From: Microbacterium jejuense
GTDB lineage: Bacteria; Actinomycetota; Actinomycetes; Actinomycetales; Microbacteriaceae
Direction: 5' to 3'
Assembly (NCBI RefSeq): GCF_019511665.1
Contig: NZ_JAEUAW010000007.1
Span: 62,001-126,000, forward strand
DNA: 64,000 nt
Part shown: in pieces, positions 1 to 8,392 of the stretch
How positions within the stretch are numbered: the stretch's first letter is position 1
Layout of the letters: every line of letters starts with the position of its first letter
Translations under genes and position numbers: made by a program
The notes under the pieces: generated by a model
The model's input: the letters and a program-made list of their open reading frames with translations, nothing else
What the model was told of the DNA's origin: nothing
The model's database searches: none

Positions 1-1211
1 TCGATGACCTGTGGGCGACGTGGGAGTCCCACTATTCGCAATGGGATGCCGCCTACGACGCCGCCATGTCGGCACTGGCCGGCGGCACGGAAGTCACCCT
101 GACCCACGACGCTCGCGACCTGCTCGATCAGCTCCTGGCCGCCGACGATCCGGCGGCGGTGCTTGCGCTGTGGCGCGCGCACCCCGAACTGCGCGACGAG
201 CTCGCCCAGAAGCATCCCGAGATCATCGGCAATCTCGACGGCATCCCGTTCGACGTCCGCGCCGAGGTCAACGAGGCGCGAGTGCGCGATCTGCGCTCGC
301 GGAAGGATCTCGACGCGACCCTGGCGACCGAGCTGGACGTCCTGTGGAACGAGATGCAGAAGCACGGCGGCCGACTGATCTCGTTCGACCCCCACGGCGC
401 CGAGCAGACCACCGCAGCGTTGTGGTACGGACCTTTCGACGCCACGACCGTTTCGACGCTGGTGCCGGGCATGATGTCGCAGGTGTCCGAGATGGCGGAG
501 TGGGGCGTGTCGGCCCGCGATCTGAATCAGTTCGTCGGTTCCGGTTCGGCCACCATCGCGTGGTTCGGCTACGACTCCCCGAACTTCGCCGAGGAACCGG
601 CGATGAGCCGCGCGCAGAACGGCGCGCCGGCGCTGCGATCGCTGCTGCAGGGGCTGGACGCGATCCTTCCCGACAGTGAGATCGACGTCGTCGCCCATTC
701 GTACGGGAGCACGACCGCCGCCCTCGCGATCGGCTCGGCGTCCGACGGACTGGGCGTCGACAAGTTCATCACCGTCGGGTCCGCAGGTCTGCCCGACGAC
801 GAGGACGTACGCGCCAATCTGCAGTCGGCAGACGCGCCGCGCATCTACGCCACGATGTCGGAGCGTGACTTCTGGGCCCCCGTCGGGCAGGGCACGGGAT
901 TCGGGCACGGCACCTCGCCGACATCGCTCGACGGCGTCACCGAGTTCGACAGCAACGGCGGGGTCGACGCCGACGGCGGCACCCTGCTGCCCACGCCGGG
1001 GCACAGCGCCCACGGCGGCGCGAACTTCCCGTGGGAGAGTTCCCCGGGCGGCTACCTGCAGAAGGGCAGTGAGTCGTTCTACAACGTGTCGAGCATCATC
1101 GCGACCGGCGAGCCCGGCACCGAGCCGGGTGGCGAAGGAACGGACATCCCCTTCTGGACGAAGGTGCTCGAGATCCAGGCGCAGACAGGCAGCTATGGCT
1201 ACTACTACTGA
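1..1211 (+). CDS. Alpha/beta hydrolase, DUF1023-like (5' truncated)
   Basis: The reading frame is open from base 3, so the gene starts before the window; about 402 residues are visible. The segment DVVAHSYGSTTAAL carries a serine-hydrolase nucleophile elbow (H-S-Y-G-S), and this with the N-terminal helical region matches DUF1023-type alpha/beta hydrolases of actinobacteria. These are usually exported or membrane-linked, but the N-terminus is not visible here. A conserved His near DSNGG...PGHSAHGG in the C-terminal third could complete the triad. The substrate is unknown. The stop overlaps the start of the next gene, a lipoprotein, so the two are probably cotranscribed. Confidence 0.8.
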   Translation, partial: DDLWATWESHYSQWDAAYDAAMSALAGGTEVTLTHDARDLLDQLLAADDPAAVLALWRAHPELRDELAQKHPEIIGNLDGIPFDVRAEVNEARVRDLRSRKDLDATLATELDVLWNEMQKHGGRLISFDPHGAEQTTAALWYGPFDATTVSTLVPGMMSQVSEMAEWGVSARDLNQFVGSGSATIAWFGYDSPNFAEEPAMSRAQNGAPALRSLLQGLDAILPDSEIDVVAHSYGSTTAALAIGSASDGLGVDKFITVGSAGLPDDEDVRANLQSADAPRIYATMSERDFWAPVGQGTGFGHGTSPTSLDGVTEFDSNGGVDADGGTLLPTPGHSAHGGANFPWESSPGGYLQKGSESFYNVSSIIATGEPGTEPGGEGTDIPFWTKVLEIQAQTGSYGYYY

Positions 1212-1914
1212 ACGGCGACCGCGGGTCGCATGGCGTGCTATGGCGGCGATGGTCGTCGGAACGGTGTTGACGATGACGGGTTGTGCTGCGGCCGCCCCCG
1301 AGGGCAACGCGCTGTATCAGGACGGCGAGCAGCGGTTCACTGCGAGGTTCGACGCGATGCACTCGGTGCTGATGGCGGTCGAGGACGGCGAGTGGGACGT
1401 CACCATGGGCGGCTACGGGGCGGGCGCCGGGCCCTGTCCCGGCAAGAACGGCTCTGGCGACGGCTACGTGCTCTCTGAATACCGGCGCAGCCTGCCGCTA
1501 GACGGGCGCGACCCGCAGCAGGTGAGCGACGACGCGGTGGCGGCCTTCAAGGCGCTCGGCCTGGAACCCGAGACGACTGTCTTCGGCGCGGACGACCGGG
1601 CGCAGTGGAACGTGATCGCGGAGGGCGACCCGGTCGGTCGCGCCGTCGTGTCGGTCGAGGTCGATCAGCAGAAGATCCTCGTGTCGGCCGACGCGGCCTG
1701 TACGCCGGGCGACTGGACGGCCCTGGACGCGATGGTCTTCGACGACCCCGACGGCACGGCCGAGGATCTCTGGCGCCGCACGCCGGCCACCGAGGGTCCG
1801 GACTCGGTGCCGATGTTCTACTTCCCGGCGGATGGTCCGCTGTTCTGGAACGAGGACGGCACCCCCGTCGAGCCGCAGCCGGTGATCACCGATCCGCCGC
1901 GGCGCTCCAGCTGA
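1195..1914 (+). CDS. Putative secreted lipoprotein, unknown function
   Basis: 239 residues starting at the ATG that overlaps the end of the hydrolase gene by 17 nt. The N-terminus has Arg residues, a hydrophobic stretch and a lipobox-like LTMTGC ending at about residue 30, so the mature protein would be lipid-anchored outside the membrane. The rest is acidic and soluble, with no family I recognise. Translational overlap suggests it works with the hydrolase. Its 3' end overlaps the convergent ppx gene by 29 nt. Confidence 0.72.
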   Translation: MATTTERRPRVAWRAMAAMVVGTVLTMTGCAAAAPEGNALYQDGEQRFTARFDAMHSVLMAVEDGEWDVTMGGYGAGAGPCPGKNGSGDGYVLSEYRRSLPLDGRDPQQVSDDAVAAFKALGLEPETTVFGADDRAQWNVIAEGDPVGRAVVSVEVDQQKILVSADAACTPGDWTALDAMVFDDPDGTAEDLWRRTPATEGPDSVPMFYFPADGPLFWNEDGTPVEPQPVITDPPRRSS

Positions 1915-2833
1915 GCGACTCGATGTAGCGCAGCAGCACGCCCTCGCGCAGCGCCCACGGCGACACCTCGAGCTCGTCGACGTCGAGCGCGCGCATCGCC
2001 TCGTGCAGCACGACCGCGCCCGCGACGATCTGGAAGGTCCGGTCCGGAGTGATCCCCGGCAGCTCCTGACGAGCGGATGCCGGGATCCGGGCCAGGCGCG
2101 GGATCCACGAGCCGAGCGCGGCGCGGGGCAGCAGCATCCGCTCGATGCCCGACCATCCGGGAACCGGGTAGCCCACGAGCTTCGCCAGCGAGCGGATCGC
2201 CTTCGACGAGCCGACCACATGGTCGGGCCGGGGCAGCGACGCGAAGGACTCGGCGACCGGCGCGAGCGTCGCGCGCGCGTGCCGCCGCAGCCGGTCGACC
2301 GCCTCTTCGCCGGGCGGGTCGTCGGGCAGGAACTGGACCGTCATGCGGCCCGCGCCGAGCGGGACGGATGCCGCAGCCTCGGGAAGTTCGTCGGCTCCCG
2401 CGGCGAGTTCGAGCGAGCCGCCGCCGATGTCGAACAGCAGGATCTGACCCGCGGCCCAGCCGAACCAGCGGCGGACGGCGAGGAACGTGTAGCGCGCCTC
2501 GGTCTCTCCGCCGAGCACCTGGAGCGGCTGGCCGAGGGCGGCCTCGACGAGGGCGATGACCTCGGGCCCGTTCGCAGCCTCGCGGACGGCGCTGGTCGCC
2601 GTCGCGAGCAGCTCGTCCACGCGTTCGGCGGCAGCGACCTCGCGGGCCTCAGTGACGGCCGCCACCAGAGCGGTGACGCCTTCTTCGCTGATGGAGCCGT
2701 CGTCGGCGAGGTAGCGCATCAGCCGCAGCACCGTGCGCTGGCTCGTGGTCGCCAGCGGGCGTCCGCCCGGACGCACATCGGCGACCAGCAGGTGGACCGT
2801 GTTCGAGCCGATGTCGAGAACTCCCAAGCGCAC
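1886..2833 (-). CDS. Exopolyphosphatase / guanosine pentaphosphatase (Ppx/GppA)
   Basis: 315 residues, GTG start. The protein opens with GVLDIGSNTVHLLV, the first phosphate-binding loop of the ASKHA fold, and has a second loop FDIGGGSLELA near residue 150; together they define the Ppx/GppA family, which hydrolyses polyphosphate or pppGpp. It is the short actinobacterial form without the C-terminal HD domain. A TAACCT box lies exactly 6 nt before the GTG, so the mRNA is probably leaderless. The choice between polyphosphate and pppGpp as main substrate cannot be made from sequence. Confidence 0.9.
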   Translation of the reverse strand: MRLGVLDIGSNTVHLLVADVRPGGRPLATTSQRTVLRLMRYLADDGSISEEGVTALVAAVTEAREVAAAERVDELLATATSAVREAANGPEVIALVEAALGQPLQVLGGETEARYTFLAVRRWFGWAAGQILLFDIGGGSLELAAGADELPEAAASVPLGAGRMTVQFLPDDPPGEEAVDRLRRHARATLAPVAESFASLPRPDHVVGSSKAIRSLAKLVGYPVPGWSGIERMLLPRAALGSWIPRLARIPASARQELPGITPDRTFQIVAGAVVLHEAMRALDVDELEVSPWALREGVLLRYIESLSWSAAADR

Positions 2834-2839
2834 GCGTTC

Positions 2840-2845
2840 AGGTTA
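2840..2845 (-). promoter_or_regulatory. -10 element of ppx/gppA, leaderless geometry
   Basis: TAACCT on the minus strand, 6 nt before the GTG. The transcription start would coincide with the start codon. Confidence 0.6.
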
Positions 2846-2988
2846 GCGGGGGCGGCTCGCTCGGCGGCGCCACGTTTCGCGTGGTCCGGGTGCACATCGA
2901 CGCGGCGCCGGCGCCCGCTGGAAAGAACCGCAGATGAGCGGCAGATGAGAAGGGGATGCCGGGGCTATCGCCACGCCGCCGGTGAGCC

Positions 2989-2994
2989 TAGCGT
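2989..2994 (+). promoter_or_regulatory. Candidate -10 of the M28 peptidase gene
   Basis: TAGCGT, predicting a start near 3001 and a leader of about 100 nt that ends in a good ribosome-binding site before 3100. No clear -35. Confidence 0.35.
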
Positions 2995-3099
2995 CGGCGT
3001 CAAGGTGCCGACCTGGCACCGGTTCCTGAGGGCGGGCGCCGACGACGGCACCCGCGCACACGGCGGCCGACGAAGACCGCCCGAGACCGAGGAGAAGAC

Positions 3100-4713
3100 A
3101 TGAACCGATCACGCACCTCCGCGCACCGCGCGCTGGCGCTCACGGCCGCCGGGGCGACAGCCCTGGCCCTGGCCGTCCTGCCCGCCGCCGCGGCCGATGC
3201 CGCGCCCGGCACCGCATGCGACAAGCGCAACAACAACACGGTCGCGAAGCTGCTCGACTGCGTGAGCGCGACGGGAGCGATGGAGCACCTGAACGCCTTG
3301 CAGGACATCGCCGACGCCCACGACGGCAACCGCGCCGTCGACACCGCCGGATACGAGGCGAGCGTCGACTACGTCGTCGAGACGCTGGAGGCCGCCGGCT
3401 GGCAGGTGTCGATCGACGAGTTCGACTATCTGCTGCCCCTCACGCCGGAGCTTCACCAGCTGACGCCCCAGGATGTCGTCCACCCGGCGGGCAGCTTCTC
3501 GGAGGGGTCGGGGTCCGGTTCGGTGACGGGCACGATCATCCCGGTCGACCTCGTGCTCGCGCCGCCGCGCGCTCCCGTGACCAGCGGCTGCGAGGACTCC
3601 GACTTCGACGGCCTCGACTTCTCGGGCAGCGCCGACATCGCGCTCATCCAGCGGGGCACGTGCGAGTTCGGCGTCAAGGCGCGCAACGCGCAGGAGGCGG
3701 GCGCCGAGGCCGTCGTCATCATGAACCAGGGCAATGCGCCCGATCGCATGGACGTCATCACCAACGTCACGCTGATCGGCGAGAACACCGAAGCCCTCGA
3801 CATCCCCGTGGTCTCGACCTCGTTCGACGCGGGTGCGGCCCTCGCACAGCCCGGGTCGACCGCGACCGTGACGCAGATCGTCGAGAACCACCCGCAGAAG
3901 AACGTCATCGCGGAGCTTCCCGGCGTCAACCCCGACAACGTCGTCATGGCGGGCGCGCACCTCGACTCCGTCCCCGAGGGCCCCGGCATCAACGACAACG
4001 GGTCGGGCTCGGCCGCGCTGCTCGAGATCGCGCAGAACATGTCGAAGCTCAAGCCGCAGAACACCGTGCGGCTGGCCTGGTGGGGCGCCGAAGAGGTGGG
4101 TCTCGTCGGATCGGCCGGGTACGTCGCAGGCCTCAGCGACGCCGAGCGCGACCGGATCGCGCTGTACCTCAACTTCGACATGATCGCGTCGCCCAACTAC
4201 GTCTTCATGGTGTACGACGGCGACGAGAGCAGCTTCGAGGCGCCGGTGGTGGTGCCGCCGGGGTCGGTCGAGATCGAGGACCTGTTCGAGCGCTACTACA
4301 CGAGCATCGGGCAGCCGTACGACGACGCCGAGTTCAGCGGCCGCAGCGACTACGAGGCGTTCATCCTCGCCGGCATCCCCGCGGGCGGCCTGTTCACCGG
4401 AGCGGAAGAGAAGAAGACGCCCGAGCAGGCGGCGATCTGGGGCGGCACCGCGGGCGAATGGCTCGACCCGTGCTACCACCAGGCGTGCGATGACATCGAC
4501 AACCTCAGCATGCAGGCGCTGGAGGTCAACTCCGACGCCATCGCGCTCGCCGTCCTGGCGTACGCCTACTCGACCGAGCTGGTCAACGGCGTGCCGGGCG
4601 TCGACGTCCCGGGAGGGCTGCTGCTTCCCGAGCCCGCCGGCCCCGAGGGCACCTTCGCCGGTGGCGGTGGCGGCCTCCACGGCGGCCACGAGCACGACGC
4701 TCTGATGAGCTGA
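3100..4713 (+). CDS. Secreted M28-family zinc aminopeptidase with PA domain
   Basis: 537 residues. The ATG is preceded by CGAGGAG. Residues 1-36 are a Sec signal peptide ending AAAADAAPG. A protease-associated domain (about 130-265) is inserted before the M28 catalytic core. Core motifs are AHLDSVPEGPGINDNGSGS (metal-binding His near 287 and Asp near 299), WWGAEEVGLVGS (catalytic and metal Glu), NFDMIASP and the late YHQACDD His. The arrangement resembles Streptomyces griseus aminopeptidase S. It probably releases N-terminal residues from peptides outside the cell. The gene is monocistronic and followed by a hairpin. Confidence 0.92.
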   Translation: MNRSRTSAHRALALTAAGATALALAVLPAAAADAAPGTACDKRNNNTVAKLLDCVSATGAMEHLNALQDIADAHDGNRAVDTAGYEASVDYVVETLEAAGWQVSIDEFDYLLPLTPELHQLTPQDVVHPAGSFSEGSGSGSVTGTIIPVDLVLAPPRAPVTSGCEDSDFDGLDFSGSADIALIQRGTCEFGVKARNAQEAGAEAVVIMNQGNAPDRMDVITNVTLIGENTEALDIPVVSTSFDAGAALAQPGSTATVTQIVENHPQKNVIAELPGVNPDNVVMAGAHLDSVPEGPGINDNGSGSAALLEIAQNMSKLKPQNTVRLAWWGAEEVGLVGSAGYVAGLSDAERDRIALYLNFDMIASPNYVFMVYDGDESSFEAPVVVPPGSVEIEDLFERYYTSIGQPYDDAEFSGRSDYEAFILAGIPAGGLFTGAEEKKTPEQAAIWGGTAGEWLDPCYHQACDDIDNLSMQALEVNSDAIALAVLAYAYSTELVNGVPGVDVPGGLLLPEPAGPEGTFAGGGGGLHGGHEHDALMS

Positions 4714-4722
4714 ACCGCCGCA

Positions 4723-4764
4723 CACGAGGAGGGCCCATCCCCAGAGACGGGTCCTCCTCCCGTG
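4723..4764 (+). terminator. Imperfect hairpin after the M28 peptidase gene
   Basis: CACGAGGAGGGCCC can pair with GGGTCCTCCTCCCGTG. The GTG at 4762 lies inside the stem, which argues against it as the coaA start. Confidence 0.5.
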
Positions 4765-4772
4765 CCAGCGGC

Positions 4773-4778
4773 TACGAT
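4773..4778 (+). promoter_or_regulatory. -10 element of coaA, leaderless geometry
   Basis: TACGAT ending 7 nt before the ATG at 4786. No ribosome-binding site precedes that ATG. Confidence 0.5.
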
Positions 4779-4785
4779 GGGCGCG

Positions 4786-5754
4786 ATGTCCGCCGACGAA
4801 GCCACCGTGCAAGACGCGAGCCCTTACGCGCCCGCCCTGTCGCTGTATCGCGAGATCGATCGCGCGGACTGGGCCCGCCTCGCGGCCGGTCTGACCCAGC
4901 CGCTCAGCGAGACCGAGATCGTCCAGATCCGGGGCCTCGGCGACCGGCTCGACATGGACGAGGTGGCGCAGGTGTACGTGCCGCTGTCGCGACTGCTGTC
5001 GCTGTACGCGGAGTCGACCAAGCGTCTCGGCGCCGAGGAATCGGCCTTCCTCGGTGAGCACGACTCCACGACCCCGTTCATCGTCGGCGTCGCGGGCTCG
5101 GTCGCCGTCGGCAAGTCCACGATCGCGCGCCTGCTGCGAGAGCTGACGTCGCGGTGGCCCGGAACGCCCCGCGTCGAGCTCGTCACGACCGACGGGTTCC
5201 TCTATCCCAATGCCGAGCTCGAGCGCCGCGGCCTCATGGACCGCAAGGGCTTCCCCGAGTCGTACGACCGCCGCGCCCTGGTGTCGTTCCTCACCGAGGT
5301 GAAGAGCGGCGCCCCCGAGGTGCGGGCGCCGTTCTACTCGCACATGCGGTACGACATCGTGCCCGACGCCGTCGTCACGGTCCGCCGCCCCGACATCGTC
5401 ATCGTCGAGGGGCTGAACGTGCTGCAGCCGCCGCCCACCCCGAACGACGTCGCGGTGAGCGACCTGTTCGACTTCTCGATCTATGTCGACGCGGATGCCG
5501 CGCACATCGCCCAGTGGTACGTCGACCGCTTCCTCGCCCTGCGCCGGGCGGCCTTCAGCAACCCGAGCTCGTTCTTCAACGTCTTCGCACAGCTGTCTGA
5601 CGACGAGGCCGTGGAGCGGGCGCTCGGCTTCTGGAACAGCATCAACCTCCCCAACCTCGAAGAGAACGTGCTCCCCACACGCCACCGCGCGAACCTCGTG
5701 CTGCAGAAGGCCGCCGACCACAAGGTCGAGACGGTCCTGCTGCGCAAGCTCTGA
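4786..5754 (+). CDS. coaA: Pantothenate kinase, type I
   Basis: 322 residues from [10 protein letters not shown]. The P-loop [12 protein letters not shown] lies near residue 100, followed by the type I signatures DGFLYPN and [11 protein letters not shown] and the substrate-binding region [11 protein letters not shown]. It phosphorylates pantothenate with ATP, the first and regulated step of CoA synthesis. Upstream in-frame starts exist (GTG 4762, ATG 4777), but the first lies in a terminator stem and the second overlaps the predicted -10. The neighbouring glmS and acpS genes place it in a CoA and cell-wall precursor cluster. Confidence 0.93.
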   Translation: MSADEATVQDASPYAPALSLYREIDRADWARLAAGLTQPLSETEIVQIRGLGDRLDMDEVAQVYVPLSRLLSLYAESTKRLGAEESAFLGEHDSTTPFIVGVAGSVAVGKSTIARLLRELTSRWPGTPRVELVTTDGFLYPNAELERRGLMDRKGFPESYDRRALVSFLTEVKSGAPEVRAPFYSHMRYDIVPDAVVTVRRPDIVIVEGLNVLQPPPTPNDVAVSDLFDFSIYVDADAAHIAQWYVDRFLALRRAAFSNPSSFFNVFAQLSDDEAVERALGFWNSINLPNLEENVLPTRHRANLVLQKAADHKVETVLLRKL

Positions 5755-5766
5755 CGCGCGGGTCAA

Positions 5767-5850
5767 GGTCGAGCGAGCGAGGAACGAGCGAGTCGAAACC
5801 CGGCCGACGGGCGGCTTGAGGCGTTTCGTCTCGCTTCGCTCGCTCAACGA
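5767..5850 (+). repeat. REP-like element pair, inverted (coaA-glmS gap)
   Basis: A forward copy (5767-5800, GAGCGAGCGAGGAACGAGCG) and an inverse copy (5821-5850, GTTTCGTCTCGC...CTCAACGA) face each other and could form a large hairpin. They fill most of the 177-nt gap between coaA and glmS. Confidence 0.75.
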
Positions 5851-5918
5851 GCGGACCGGAGACGACCGCGGCCGCCGGCATCCCCTATTCGTAAGGGTGC
5901 CGCGCAAAACGCCGCGCC

Positions 5919-5924
5919 TAGCAT
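5919..5924 (+). promoter_or_regulatory. -10 element of glmS, leaderless geometry
   Basis: TAGCAT, 7 nt before the ATG at 5932. The upstream ATG at 5923 lies within this box. Confidence 0.5.
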
Positions 5925-5931
5925 GGACCGC

Positions 5932-7782
5932 ATGTGTGGAATCGTCGGATACGTGGGCCCCCGCCAGAGCCAGGACGTGCTGATCTCGGGGCTGTCGCGA
6001 CTCGAATACCGCGGCTACGACTCCGCGGGGATCGCCGTGATCGACGCCGACGGCGGGCTCGGCCTGCGCAAGCGCGCCGGCAAGCTGCAGGTGCTGCGCG
6101 ACGACCTCGCCGCGCGACCGCTGGCCGACGGCACGACCGGCATCGGCCACACGCGGTGGGCCACGCACGGCGGTCCCACCGACGGCAACGCGCACCCGCA
6201 CCTCGCCGACGACGACAAGCTCGCCGTCATCCACAACGGCATCATCGAGAACTTCGCCGAGCTCAAGGACGAGCTGCTGTCGGAGGGATTCACGTTCCGC
6301 AGCGAGACCGACACCGAGGTCGCCGCCGTGCTGCTCGGCCGCGAATACCGGCGCACAGGCGATCTGGTCGCCGCGTTCCGCGCCGTCGCGCCGCGCCTCG
6401 AGGGCGCCTTCACGCTGCTCGCCACGCACCAGGACCAGCCCGGCCTCGTCGTCGGCGCGCGCCGCAACTCGCCGCTGGTGATCGGCCTCGGCGAGGGCGA
6501 GAACTTCCTCGGGTCGGACGTCGCGGCCTTCGTCGAGTACACCCGCAACGCCCTGGCCATCGGCCAGGACCAGATCGTCGCGATCACGCCCGACGCCGTC
6601 ACGGTGACGGACTTCGCCGGCGAGCCGGTCGAGGTCGAGCCGTTCGAGGTGACGTGGGATGCCGCCGCCGCCGAGAAGGGCGGCTGGTCGTCGTTCATGG
6701 CCAAGGAGGTGTCGGAGGAGCCCGAGGCCGTCGCGAACACCCTGCGCGGCCGCATCCGCGACGGCGAGGTCGTGATCCCCGAGCTCGACGGGCTCGACGA
6801 GCTGTTCACCGGCATCTCGCGCATCATCGTCATCGCGTGCGGCACCGCCGCGTACGCCGGCCAGGTCGGCAAGTACGCCATCGAGCAGTGGACCCGCATC
6901 CCCGTCGACGTGGAGCTCGCGCACGAGTTCCGCTACCGCGACCCGGTGATCGGCCCCGACACCCTCGTCGTCTCGATCAGTCAGTCCGGCGAGACCATGG
7001 ACACGCTCATGGCTGTCAAGTACGCACGCGAGCGCGGCGCCAAGACGCTGTCGGTGTGCAACACGCAGGGCGCGACGATCCCGCGCGAGTCCGACGCGAT
7101 CGTCTACACCCACGCCGGCCCCGAGGTGGCCGTCGCGTCGACGAAGGCGTTCGTCGCGCAGATCACGGCCCTGTACCTCATGGGACTGCACATCGGGCGC
7201 GTGCGCGGCGCCGTGTCGGCCGCCGTCGCCGCCGAGCACGTCCGCGAGCTGGAGGCGGTGCCCGCCAAGATCCAGCGCATCCTCGACAACGAGCAGCCCC
7301 GCATCGAGCAGTTCGCGCACTGGATGGCCGACACCCGCTCGGTGCTGTTCCTGGGGCGCCACGTCGGGTACCCCATCGCCCTGGAGGGCGCTCTCAAGCT
7401 CAAGGAGCTCGCCTACATCCACGCGGAGGGCTTCGCCGCCGGCGAGCTCAAGCACGGGCCCATCGCGCTCATCGAGCCCGGCCAGCCGGTGTTCGTCGTC
7501 GTGCCGTCGCCTCGTCAGTCCGCCGAGATGCACAAGAAGGTCATCTCGTCGATCGAAGAGATCCGCGCCCGCGGCGCCCGTGTCATCGCGATCGCCGAAG
7601 AGGGCGACGCGGCGGTGCTGCCCAAGGCCGACGAGGTGCTGCGCATCCCGCTGGCCGGTCCGTTCTTCGAGCCGCTCCTGGCCGTGGTGCCCCTCCACAT
7701 CTTCGCGATGGGCCTGGCGACCGCCAAGGGCCTCGACGTCGACCAGCCCCGCAACCTCGCGAAGTCCGTCACGGTCGAGTGA
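5932..7782 (+). CDS. glmS: Glucosamine-6-phosphate synthase, isomerizing
   Basis: 616 residues. The start at 5932 gives MCGIVGYVG, so Cys2 becomes the N-terminal nucleophile of the class II glutaminase after Met removal; starting three codons earlier would bury it. The glutaminase domain covers about 1-240 (GHTRWATHG, HNGIIENF), followed by two SIS sugar-isomerase domains (SISQSGETMDT; the second from about 455). The C-terminus DQPRNLAKSVTVE is the conserved lid. It makes glucosamine-6-phosphate from fructose-6-phosphate and glutamine for peptidoglycan. Confidence 0.97.
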   Translation: MCGIVGYVGPRQSQDVLISGLSRLEYRGYDSAGIAVIDADGGLGLRKRAGKLQVLRDDLAARPLADGTTGIGHTRWATHGGPTDGNAHPHLADDDKLAVIHNGIIENFAELKDELLSEGFTFRSETDTEVAAVLLGREYRRTGDLVAAFRAVAPRLEGAFTLLATHQDQPGLVVGARRNSPLVIGLGEGENFLGSDVAAFVEYTRNALAIGQDQIVAITPDAVTVTDFAGEPVEVEPFEVTWDAAAAEKGGWSSFMAKEVSEEPEAVANTLRGRIRDGEVVIPELDGLDELFTGISRIIVIACGTAAYAGQVGKYAIEQWTRIPVDVELAHEFRYRDPVIGPDTLVVSISQSGETMDTLMAVKYARERGAKTLSVCNTQGATIPRESDAIVYTHAGPEVAVASTKAFVAQITALYLMGLHIGRVRGAVSAAVAAEHVRELEAVPAKIQRILDNEQPRIEQFAHWMADTRSVLFLGRHVGYPIALEGALKLKELAYIHAEGFAAGELKHGPIALIEPGQPVFVVVPSPRQSAEMHKKVISSIEEIRARGARVIAIAEEGDAAVLPKADEVLRIPLAGPFFEPLLAVVPLHIFAMGLATAKGLDVDQPRNLAKSVTVE

Positions 7783-7784
7783 GT

Positions 7785-7814
7785 GGATGCCGGCGGCCGC
7801 GGCCGCCGGCATCC
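7785..7814 (+). terminator. Perfect 30-nt palindrome after glmS
   Basis: GGATGCCGGCGGCC followed by its exact inverse, just after the glmS stop. A strong stem without a U-tract, built on the recurrent GGATGCC/GGCATCC arms. Confidence 0.7.
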
Positions 7815-7858
7815 CTCCTCCCGCCCTGTCCCGGCCCCCCCTCCTCACGCATCTTCCG

Positions 7859-7916
7859 TGACTTGGCGTATATGTACGCGACACGCCAGCGTGTCGCGTA
7901 CATATACGCCAAGTCA
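7859..7916. repeat. 58-nt inverted repeat with perfect 28-bp arms
   Basis: The left arm runs 7859-7886 (starts TGACTTGGCGTATATG) and the right arm 7889-7916, with only CA between. Arms are exactly complementary and richer in A/T than the surroundings. It lies between the glmS terminator and acpS promoter, outside any gene. Its role is unknown: cruciform, MITE-like remnant or structured RNA are all possible. Confidence 0.9.
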
Positions 7917-7975
7917 TCATGGAGCGGGAGCCGGAGCACGGGGGAGGGGAGAGCGGCGTGGGGTGCGCCCCGCGA

Positions 7976-7981
7976 TAGGGT
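7976..7981 (+). promoter_or_regulatory. Candidate -10 of the acpS-alr-tsa operon
   Basis: TAGGGT, predicting a transcript start near 7988 and a leader of about 30 nt carrying AGGAGG before acpS. Confidence 0.45.
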
Positions 7982-8017
7982 GGCGGATGCCGCGCACCGG
8001 CGCGGCAGGAGGTGCAC

Positions 8018-8392
8018 GTGATCGTCGGAATCGGCGTCGACCTCGTCGACATCCCGCGGTTCGAGCGCACGATCTCGCGCACGCCGCGGCTGCTCGAACG
8101 GCTGTTCTCGCCGAAGGAGCGGCTGCTCAAGCCGCACTCGCTGGCCGCCCGGTATGCCGCCAAGGAAGCGCTGATCAAGGCCCTCGGCGGATCGGACGGG
8201 CTGCACTGGACAGAGATCGAGATCGCATCGGAGCCCTCGGGGCGCCCCCTGTTCTCGCTCACCGGCTCGACCGCCGCCGTGGTCGCCGCGCGCGGCATCA
8301 CGACGCTGCATCTCTCGATGTCGCACGACGCGGGCCTGGCGACCGCGTACGTCGTGGCCGAGTCCGCCCCGACCCCGGAGGAGTCCGCATGA
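8018..8392 (+). CDS. acpS: Holo-[acyl-carrier-protein] synthase
   Basis: 124 residues. The GTG at 8018 gives MIVGIGVDLVDIPRFE, the family N-terminus, and has AGGAGG at 8007-8012; the GTG at 8012 lies in that site. The Mg2+ and CoA motifs GVDLVDI (Asp) and RYAAKEALIKAL (Glu and Lys) are intact. It moves 4'-phosphopantetheine from CoA to acyl carrier protein. It overlaps alr by ATGA, making a tight operon. The NAD(P)HX-repair gene often found between acpS and alr in actinobacteria is absent here. Confidence 0.95.
   Translation: MIVGIGVDLVDIPRFERTISRTPRLLERLFSPKERLLKPHSLAARYAAKEALIKALGGSDGLHWTEIEIASEPSGRPLFSLTGSTAAVVAARGITTLHLSMSHDAGLATAYVVAESAPTPEESA

Noticed and set aside
5923..5931. ATG at 5923 as the glmS start
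   Set aside because: It would put three residues before the catalytic cysteine, which must be N-terminal, and it overlaps the predicted -10.
7859..7916. The 58-nt inverted repeat as the glmS terminator
   Set aside because: A complete terminator-like palindrome already follows the glmS stop at 7785-7814, and the repeat lacks a U-tract.
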